This document shows positions 1 through 4,982 of a DNA stretch of 9,128 nt, piece after piece (the stretch's first letter is position 1; every line of letters begins with the position of its first letter). The DNA is taken from assembly GCA_030150135.1 (NCBI GenBank), contig JASLGO010000093.1, positions 1 to 9,128 on the forward strand. The letters run 5' to 3'. Position numbers and translations under genes: made by a program. The notes below the pieces were generated by a model that had not been told where the DNA came from, did not search any database, and saw only the letters and a list, made by a program, of their open reading frames with translations. The DNA comes from Aquirhabdus sp. (GTDB lineage Bacteria; Pseudomonadota; Gammaproteobacteria; Pseudomonadales; Moraxellaceae).

Positions 1-63
1 GATCTCTTTGAAAAAAGAGAGATTAATCTAGCACTCATTATCAATGCATCGCAACAAGATTAA
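1..63 (+). CDS. Possible 3' end of an upstream gene (partial)
   Basis: Frame 1 is open from the window edge to a TAA at 61-63 and encodes 20 residues, DLFEKREINLALIINASQQD. The other two + frames are closed by stops within the first 30 bases. The composition is plausible for a helical C-terminus of a protein starting outside the window. Twenty residues are too few to identify a family, and a chance open frame of this length is common. No terminator with a T-run follows the stop. Confidence 0.3.
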   Translation, partial: DLFEKREINLALIINASQQD

Positions 64-133
64 GTTTGATGATTGCTGAATATGATCAGAAACGCCAAGG
101 GGAAAGTTACCCCCAAAGCCTGCGGGTAAGGTT

Positions 134-163
134 GTGGATAACTAGAAGTGGAACACGTGGAAC
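134..163 (+). repeat. Short GTGGA-type direct repeats next to a DnaA-box 9-mer
   Basis: GTGGATAAC at 134-142 is followed by GTGGAAC at 148-154 and GTGGAAC at 157-163, the last two with a 9-base period. The first overlaps TGTGGATAA (133-141), the exact complement of the DnaA box TTATCCACA. The match is seen directly. Function is unknown, and a single DnaA-box 9-mer can arise by chance in a window of this size. Confidence 0.35.
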
Positions 164-200
164 TACTGAGAATGCTGATGTGATTTGAGATGGTTGTTTT

Positions 201-229
201 TTGACTGGATCTTATCGCAATCAGATAAA
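201..229 (+). promoter_or_regulatory. Candidate sigma70 promoter for the lipoprotein and response-regulator genes
   Basis: TTGACT (201-206; 5 of 6 to TTGACA) is followed after 17 bases by GATAAA (224-229; 4 of 6 to TATAAT). It lies about 70 bases before the lipoprotein start at 300. A 5-base inverted repeat, TTATC (212-216) and GATAA (224-228), spans the spacer and -10 element and could be an operator half-site pair, but it is short. This is a prediction from consensus only. Confidence 0.45.
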
Positions 230-286
230 AATAAAAATTCACATAGATTTCACTGGCATGAGTGGAGAATAAAAATACAAAATGCC

Positions 287-292
287 GAGGAG
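287..292 (+). promoter_or_regulatory. Shine-Dalgarno site that decides the lipoprotein start
   Basis: GAGGAG lies 7 bases before the ATG at 300. The in-frame ATG at 282 lies upstream of this site and has only a more distant GGAGA (264-268). The start at 300 also places a compact signal peptide directly at the N-terminus, so it is preferred. Confidence 0.75.
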
Positions 293-299
293 TCTTTTC

Positions 300-890
300 A
301 TGACTATTTTTCAACAAACCCAACTCAAATCGGTATTCATTTGCTGTGCTGTTGGCCTTGGTTTAACAGGCTGTCACTCGATTGATACGTCCTATACAAC
401 AGCATATGAGAGAGGTGATCAACAAATTCATGGTGTCTTACAGACTCAAGTGATGGCGGATGCGTTGGCAGGACGGTTTGTAAATACTTTTAATCACATT
501 GGACAGCCAGACTTTATGCAACTGACGCGTGATCTATTTGCAGATGATCTTTATGCCAATGATACGCTGAGTATTTACCATCACTATGTAGATATGATTG
601 ATCATTTTCAGGGCATGAATCAAACCGTGACACATTCACATGTTGAGCTGAAACATGCGTTCGTTGCTGATGATAGTGTTTATGTACATTGGAAGATGGA
701 CTATACATTGAAAATCTTAGGCAGCGAAAAATCAATGTCTTCTTTTGGAATTTCTCAGCTTAAAATGAATGCGCAAGGAAAAATCATTTTTCAGCAAGAT
801 TATTGGGATTCTAATAACGGCTTATATCGCCAACTACCTGTTATTGGCGGTGTATACCGTTGGCTATTACCGATTAAGCAGGCACAATAA
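300..890 (+). CDS. Predicted outer-membrane lipoprotein with SnoaL/NTF2-like domain
   Basis: The 196-residue product begins with a type II signal peptide: a short polar start with one Lys (residue 10), a hydrophobic stretch at about 11-21, then lipobox LTGC with the lipidated Cys at 25. His follows the Cys, not Asp, so sorting to the outer membrane is expected. The mature part resembles the SnoaL-like (NTF2-fold) proteins found beside FAD-protein/DUF1365/CFA gene sets. Recognisable pieces are FADDLYANDTL (80-90), VYVHWKM (127-133), QDYWD (166-170) and LPVIGGVYRWL (179-189). NTF2 folds form a cone that binds small hydrophobic ligands or catalyses simple reactions; the role in these clusters is not known to me. 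It precedes the response regulator by 62 bp and is probably co-transcribed with it. As I know them, the cluster relatives are cytoplasmic, so the lipoprotein signal is unusual. I infer a periplasmic lipid-binding or sensing accessory. Family call fairly sure, function not. Confidence 0.75.
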   Translation: MTIFQQTQLKSVFICCAVGLGLTGCHSIDTSYTTAYERGDQQIHGVLQTQVMADALAGRFVNTFNHIGQPDFMQLTRDLFADDLYANDTLSIYHHYVDMIDHFQGMNQTVTHSHVELKHAFVADDSVYVHWKMDYTLKILGSEKSMSSFGISQLKMNAQGKIIFQQDYWDSNNGLYRQLPVIGGVYRWLLPIKQAQ

Positions 891-952
891 AGAAAAAAAT
901 GTTGCCGATTTCCAGCTGAAAATTTGCATCTGTTTAATAAAGGAATGATCTT

Positions 953-1672
953 ATGCAGTCTGTATCCAACGTAATTCTTTTGGTGGAAGATCATTTACCT
1001 TTAGCCGCAACGGTTGGAGAATTTTTAGAGTTAAATGGAATGACTGTGGATTATGCCTATCATTGCCAGTCTGCGAAGCAATTACTTCGTGAAAATTCAT
1101 ATCATTGCGTTGTATTGGATATTAATCTACCTGATGGCACAGGTTACGAAGTTTGTCGCTATATCCGCCAAAGTTTAGGATTAGGTCTGCCGATTATTAT
1201 GCTCACAGCGCGTGATACGCTGGATGATAAGTTGGAAGGTTTTGACTCTGGAACGGATGATTATTTAGTCAAACCGTTCGAATTAAAAGAACTTGTTGCG
1301 CGAATTAAAGCACAAATTAAGCGTTCGAAAGGATTAGTTGGACATACTAATCTAATCGTTGGTGATCTTATTGTTGAGGTGCATAAAAATAGTGTGACAC
1401 GCGCAGGCGTTAAAATTGAGTTAGCACCTATTCAATTTAAATTATTAACATTACTGATGCGTCAGTCGCCACAGGTTGTTAGTCGACAAATGATGGAGCT
1501 AGAGCTTTGGGGCGATGAGATGCCAGACAGTGATGCGCTGCGTAGTCATATCTACAATCTTCGTAAAGCGATCGATAAACCTTTTGTGCAAAAGCTGATT
1601 CATACTATTGCAGGTGTGGGGTTGAAGTTAGATCTCATGAACACTGCACAGATTGATCATGTTGATTTGTAG
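953..1672 (+). CDS. OmpR/PhoB-family response regulator
   Basis: This 239-residue DNA-binding response regulator has the usual length. The receiver domain (about 6-122) shows the acidic pair E12/D13, the phospho-acceptor D56 in VVLDINLPDG, the switch residue T85 in IIMLTARD, and K107 in DDYLVKPF. The C-terminal winged-helix domain (about 133-229) contains the typical IELAPIQFKLLTLLMRQ, DALRSHIYNLRKAID and IHTIAGVGLKL elements. All residues needed for phosphorylation are present. The start is supported by AAGGA (940-944) eight bases upstream. The gene follows the SnoaL-like lipoprotein on the same strand. Its likely partner kinase lies immediately downstream but on the opposite strand. Inferred targets are the adjacent lipid operon, the kinase gene and perhaps its own operon. 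The subfamily resembles QseB/PmrA-like regulators, but I cannot fix it by eye. Confidence 0.93.
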   Translation: MQSVSNVILLVEDHLPLAATVGEFLELNGMTVDYAYHCQSAKQLLRENSYHCVVLDINLPDGTGYEVCRYIRQSLGLGLPIIMLTARDTLDDKLEGFDSGTDDYLVKPFELKELVARIKAQIKRSKGLVGHTNLIVGDLIVEVHKNSVTRAGVKIELAPIQFKLLTLLMRQSPQVVSRQMMELELWGDEMPDSDALRSHIYNLRKAIDKPFVQKLIHTIAGVGLKLDLMNTAQIDHVDL

Positions 1673-1686
1673 TCTTCATTGATTCG

Positions 1687-3018
1687 TTAACTGGTATAAA
1701 TAACTACAGCAAGTCCTTCTACTTTTTTCTGTGCTGCTTGATTTGATTTGATATTTGATTTATTCATCAATTCAATTTCCCAGCCACTCATATTGCACAG
1801 GCGTTTCACCAATTTGAGTCCAATGCCATGTCCTCGATGTGATTCGATATGACTGGTTTCACCGTGTTGCTGAAGTGCATCCAGTGCTGCTGGAGATAGT
1901 CCTACCCCATCATCTTCGATAACGATTCGATGTGCATCGATCAAGATTGAAACCCGTTTGCCCTGAGAGTAGTTGAGCGCATTGCGAATGATATTGCCAA
2001 AAATCATCGTGACGGTTGCTGGATTTGCCAAAGGTGTATTATCAGCTAACGCTTGAATATCATAATCCATGCCTCGTGCTGTAAAAATATCCTGCATGTC
2101 CACACAGATTTGTCGGATGCTAATGGCTAAGTCAACTGGGCTGGTTGGTAAAGGTGTACTTCCTTGGCGCGCAATCGTCAGCAATGTATCCATGAGCAAT
2201 TGCATATCAATGACCATGTTCTGCATTCTGGGAATAGCTGCTTGCTCTGGAAATTTATATTGTAAAAGCTCCAGTCCGCCTTTAATAACAGATAACGGTG
2301 TGCGTAATTCATGACTGACTTCTGCTGTAAATTGCTGTTCACGTTCAATAAATTCAATCAACGTTTGATGATAAATCTGTAAGGCCAATTGGAGCTCTTC
2401 AGCTTCTAGATTGCCTCGCGTCTGGATCTGCTTAAACGGATGTTTGTTGAGTTTTGGCTGATGTAAATCAATGTTTTGGATCGCTTGTGCGAGTTGCGTG
2501 ACTGGTGATAAGTGACGGTGTGCTTTGCGGTTGATAAACCAAAGTACGCTGTATAGCAGAATCAAACTGAACATGAGTGGCGCAAGCCCAAATAACAAGA
2601 TGAGTCGATTGACATTACTTTCGCCAAAAACGAGAAGGAGTTTATTACCATCATGCTCGTCGTACATTGTGACTCGATCGTTACCATCGACAATCAGTCG
2701 ATGTACACCATGTTCAAGTTTTAATGATTTAAGGAAGTCAGGGCGAGTATTTTGCCAACGATAACCGTATAGATTTTTGGTGTCGGGCAGAGCGGCATCA
2801 TGATCTTTGTCGTAGCGTGTCCAGTAATGAGTAGCTTCTTGTTCTAGTGCCGTTTTAAGCAATAATTGCTTGATAATAAATCCGCTACAGGTCAAACCAA
2901 AAATAACAGCAAATGCAATTAGACCGATTTGTAGCCAATAGTATTGACTAAACATCATAGAAATCGGACGTTTACTTTGAAGGTGTTGAGGGGATAAGTC
3001 TTTTAATCGCTGCTTCAC
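1687..3018 (-). CDS. Membrane sensor histidine kinase
   Basis: This 443-residue kinase has a cytoplasmic start, a first membrane segment at about 29-51, a small periplasmic domain at about 52-136, a second membrane segment at about 138-162, and a HAMP-like linker to about 222. The dimerisation domain carries the phospho-acceptor H236 in AEVSHELRTPLSVIKGG. The catalytic domain shows the N box (N342 and N346 in IFGNIIRNALNYS), the G1 box EDDGVGL (368-374) and the G2 box RGHGIGLKLV (395-404). It therefore looks fully active. The start codon is GTG (3018-3016) with a weak GGTGG four bases upstream, suggesting low expression; ATGs at codons 21 and 22 are alternatives without a good ribosome site. 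It lies 114 bp after the second CFA-family gene on the same strand, with direct repeats in the gap. It converges on the response regulator with a 14-bp gap. I infer that it partners that regulator and senses an envelope signal. Confidence 0.92.
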   Translation of the reverse strand: MKQRLKDLSPQHLQSKRPISMMFSQYYWLQIGLIAFAVIFGLTCSGFIIKQLLLKTALEQEATHYWTRYDKDHDAALPDTKNLYGYRWQNTRPDFLKSLKLEHGVHRLIVDGNDRVTMYDEHDGNKLLLVFGESNVNRLILLFGLAPLMFSLILLYSVLWFINRKAHRHLSPVTQLAQAIQNIDLHQPKLNKHPFKQIQTRGNLEAEELQLALQIYHQTLIEFIEREQQFTAEVSHELRTPLSVIKGGLELLQYKFPEQAAIPRMQNMVIDMQLLMDTLLTIARQGSTPLPTSPVDLAISIRQICVDMQDIFTARGMDYDIQALADNTPLANPATVTMIFGNIIRNALNYSQGKRVSILIDAHRIVIEDDGVGLSPAALDALQQHGETSHIESHRGHGIGLKLVKRLCNMSGWEIELMNKSNIKSNQAAQKKVEGLAVVIYTS

Positions 3019-3046
3019 TTAGCCACCATGATTATTTTTGGTTAAT

Positions 3047-3052
3047 ATTAAA
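3047..3052 (-). promoter_or_regulatory. Weak candidate -10 element for the histidine kinase gene
   Basis: On the - strand TTTAAT (3052-3047) lies in an A/T-rich stretch about 30 bases before the kinase GTG. No good -35 hexamer is found 16-18 bases upstream. The 18-bp direct repeats end 23 bases upstream of it. That arrangement would fit an activator-dependent promoter in which a bound regulator replaces the -35 contact. This is a weak prediction. Confidence 0.25.
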
Positions 3053-3075
3053 TAGATGAGATCAATCATTTCTTC

Positions 3076-3116
3076 TCGTCTAATCTAATCCTAACATTTC
3101 GTCTAATCCTAACATT
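3076..3116 (-). repeat. Perfect tandem 18-bp direct repeat with 5-bp internal duplication, candidate operator
   Basis: The unit TCGTCTAATCCTAACATT (+ strand) occurs at 3099-3116. It occurs again at 3076-3098, abutting and identical except for an extra CTAAT at 3085-3089. Read on the - strand this gives TTAG tetramers whose + strand CTAA positions are 3080, 3085, 3091, 3103 and 3109, mostly at multiples of 6 bases. The repeats lie in the only sizeable gap of the - strand gene run, about 57 bases before the kinase start. OmpR/PhoB-family regulators bind direct repeats, so this may be the binding site of the adjacent regulator; a slippage product without function is the alternative. The repeat is certain, its role is inferred. 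Confidence 0.6.
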
Positions 3117-3132
3117 GATTCCTGCCAAGTTT

Positions 3133-4167
3133 TTATCGTTTAGAAAAACGGTAATGTCCTACCAGCCATTGATTGCCTTCCTCATAGCCGAATAATTCCG
3201 CACATGCCATAAAAAATAAACGCCAGCGTTGCCACCAGATGCGTGCATCTTTGCCATAGATTTGTTCAAATATCGGAGCGAGTTGCTGTTGGCTTTTATC
3301 CATATTTGCCAGCCAAGCATTAGCGGTTTTTTCGTAATGTTGACCAGACCATTGCCATTCATGTTCAAGCCGTAAGTCATCTTGAAAATGGCTAAATGTA
3401 CTGATCGCAGGCATTAAGCCACCCGTAAAAAAATGAGCGGACATCCAATCATCTTCTTCTTGAACTTCAAATGGATATTGTAAAAAACGATGACAAAAAA
3501 TATGGCACCACAATAGACCATCAGATTTTAACCAGTGTGCAATATTTTTAAATAATTGTGCGTAGTTACGGACATGCTCAAACATTTCAACAGAAACTAC
3601 GCGATCGAATGACGATTCAGCAAGTGTGAGTTGATTGACGTCTTGGGTAATGACATTGACATTATTAAAGCCTTTGGCTTCTGCTTGCGCCATGATATGC
3701 AGGCGTTGCGAGTTCGAGTTTGAAACGGCCGTAATCTTTGCATTTGGATATTGTTCTGCCATCCATAAGGTGAATGAACCCCAACCACATCCGAGTTCAA
3801 GGATATGTTGCCCATCGTTTAATTTTGCTCGTTCAGAGTAGATCTGTAGACTACGATTTTCTGCAGCAGCGAGGTCGTCGCCGTCAGCAAAGAAGCTTGC
3901 ACTATATTTGAGTCTAGGTCCAAGAACTGCTTGAAAAAACGCTGTGGGTAACTCGTAATGTTGTTCATTAGCTTTATCAGTTTCTATCGCCAATTTGCTG
4001 TTTCTGAGGTCATGTAAGACTTGCTGATAGTGCTTTGATGCTGACTCGACATCATCGAGGTATTCTTGTTTGAGGCGTTTTTGACATAGGCGGCGAATTC
4101 CAGCACGTGCAATCGAATCAGGAAGCCACGGACTTTCAGCAATCGTAATCGAGAGAGGTTGGTTCAT
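3133..4167 (-). CDS. CFA-synthase-family SAM-dependent methyltransferase, short form
   Basis: This 344-residue protein belongs to the cyclopropane-fatty-acid-synthase family. It shows HYELPTAFF (70-78), the SAM-binding motif ILELGCGWGSF (122-132), VSVEMFEHV (191-199), WCHIFCHRF (220-228) and the C-terminal Tyr in GQHYEKTANAW (Y278). Compared with E. coli Cfa, the glutamate of FEHVG (E197), the histidine (H222) and the tyrosine (Y278) are kept. The bicarbonate-site cysteine of YSC is Ala90 (YSA, 88-90). The N-terminal lipid-binding region is reduced to about 65 residues. Two CFA-like genes in one operon suggest two different reactions; CFA-family paralogues are also linked to methyl-branched and furan fatty acid synthesis in other bacteria. 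Its ATG overlaps the stop of the DUF1295 gene as ATGA, with GGAG nine bases upstream, so translation is probably coupled. The family is certain; substrate and product are unknown. Confidence 0.88.
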   Translation of the reverse strand: MNQPLSITIAESPWLPDSIARAGIRRLCQKRLKQEYLDDVESASKHYQQVLHDLRNSKLAIETDKANEQHYELPTAFFQAVLGPRLKYSASFFADGDDLAAAENRSLQIYSERAKLNDGQHILELGCGWGSFTLWMAEQYPNAKITAVSNSNSQRLHIMAQAEAKGFNNVNVITQDVNQLTLAESSFDRVVSVEMFEHVRNYAQLFKNIAHWLKSDGLLWCHIFCHRFLQYPFEVQEEDDWMSAHFFTGGLMPAISTFSHFQDDLRLEHEWQWSGQHYEKTANAWLANMDKSQQQLAPIFEQIYGKDARIWWQRWRLFFMACAELFGYEEGNQWLVGHYRFSKR

Positions 4168-4958
4168 TTACGTGGACTCCGAGGAAAAAATAGAGAGGTT
4201 TGTTGTTGATATAAGCGATAGTCATCACCGCGACTGAGTAGTGCCTGTTTTTCAGTAAAAGGAATACCTGTGACGTAATACAAAAATAAAAACATCAAAA
4301 CTGGATAAAGCCATAATCCATAAAGTCCAGCTTCTATGCCAATCATTGGATAAACAAACCAATGTAACCATTCAAAAAAATAGTTTGGATGACGCGAGTA
4401 AGCCCATAAACCTGTGCGCATGGTTTTGCCATGGTTTTGTGCTGACTGTCTGAAGTTTGCAAGTTGTTGATCTGCAGTCGTTTCGCCCCAAAGCGCAATG
4501 ATTAGCCATAGACCTGCGCCTATTAAGATGATGTGATGATATTGACTCCATTCACTGGTCGGAATTTGTGTGAGCCACCACATTGGAATACTGAATAACA
4601 GTGCCAATCCTGCTTGGAAAATGAAGAAAATTAAAAATACGACAGTTTCAAATTTTCCAGATGCTGCACGCATGTTGGCATAACGGCCGTCTTCCTTGCG
4701 TTCATGTAGATATCGCGTCAGTAAATGTAGCCCCAAACGCCCAAACCATAAAAATCCAATCATGCCAATGGCGAGGCGTGTCCAACCATCTCCTTGTTGA
4801 TGAATGAATGCACAATAAACACTATTCACCAAAATGCAAAAACTCCACATTACGTCAACAATACCAGCGCGTTTGGTCTTTTGATTGATCACAAATGCGA
4901 CTGTCATGAGTCCGAGATTAATCGATAACAATGACCATAATGTATGCAGATTGAGCAT
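4164..4958 (-). CDS. DUF1295 family integral membrane protein, predicted reductase-like
   Basis: This 264-residue polytopic membrane protein has about six hydrophobic segments (roughly 8-24, 36-52, 62-80, 106-128, 142-158, 199-230). Family motifs are DVMWS (35-39), RYLHERKEDGRY (82-93), ADQQLANFR (162-170), GLWAYSRHPNYFFEW (183-197) and a C-terminal FTEKQALLSRGDDYRLYQQQ. The RHPNYF signature is shared with the steroid 5-alpha-reductase / sterol C14 reductase / isoprenylcysteine methyltransferase fold. In reductase members of that fold this region belongs to the NADPH site. The protein is encoded 24 bp after the first CFA-family gene and overlaps the second by 4 bp, with AGGA nine bases before its ATG. 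I infer a membrane reductase acting on a lipid intermediate made by the CFA enzymes, such as a methylene-branched acyl chain. No biochemical function of bacterial DUF1295 is established to my knowledge. Confidence 0.88.
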   Translation of the reverse strand: MLNLHTLWSLLSINLGLMTVAFVINQKTKRAGIVDVMWSFCILVNSVYCAFIHQQGDGWTRLAIGMIGFLWFGRLGLHLLTRYLHERKEDGRYANMRAASGKFETVVFLIFFIFQAGLALLFSIPMWWLTQIPTSEWSQYHHIILIGAGLWLIIALWGETTADQQLANFRQSAQNHGKTMRTGLWAYSRHPNYFFEWLHWFVYPMIGIEAGLYGLWLYPVLMFLFLYYVTGIPFTEKQALLSRGDDYRLYQQQTSLFFPRSPRK

Positions 4959-4982
4959 AGTTGGATATCCTGAGCTTATTGA

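Larger units (their letters stand above)
64..299. other. Intergenic region upstream of the lipoprotein gene
   Basis: I see no convincing gene in these 236 bases. They contain a perfect DnaA-box 9-mer (133-141), three short GTGGA-type repeats (134-163), a TTACCC/GGGTAA inverted repeat (107-112 and 124-129), and an A/T-rich stretch with a candidate promoter (201-229). A 39-codon frame from ATG 69 and an 87-codon frame on the opposite strand (323-60) exist. Both lack a ribosome binding site or a recognisable domain, so I treat them as non-coding. Confidence 0.5.

Noticed and set aside
1..28. CTCTTT-GAAA-AAAGAG hairpin as a terminator
   Set aside because: No T-run follows, the stem is A/T-rich, and it lies within the possible coding tail of an upstream gene.
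69..188. Small + strand frame starting MIAEYDQKRQGESY
   Set aside because: No ribosome binding site, no known family, and it coincides with the repetitive intergenic patch; could be a gene remnant but this cannot be supported.
282..299. Six-codon N-terminal extension of the lipoprotein
   Set aside because: The GAGGAG site lies inside this stretch and serves the ATG at 300; the upstream ATG is poorly placed relative to any ribosome site.
60..323. 87-codon open frame on the - strand upstream of the lipoprotein gene
   Set aside because: It overlaps the lipoprotein start and promoter region, has no recognisable domain or ribosome site, and reads as translated A/T-rich intergenic DNA.
1673..1686. 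Bidirectional terminator between the convergent regulator and kinase genes
   Set aside because: The 14 bases contain no inverted repeat or T-run; any terminator would have to lie inside the coding ends and none is evident.
3076..3116. CRISPR-like or satellite repeat
   Set aside because: Only two abutting 18-bp units without unique spacers; a regulatory direct repeat or slippage product fits better.
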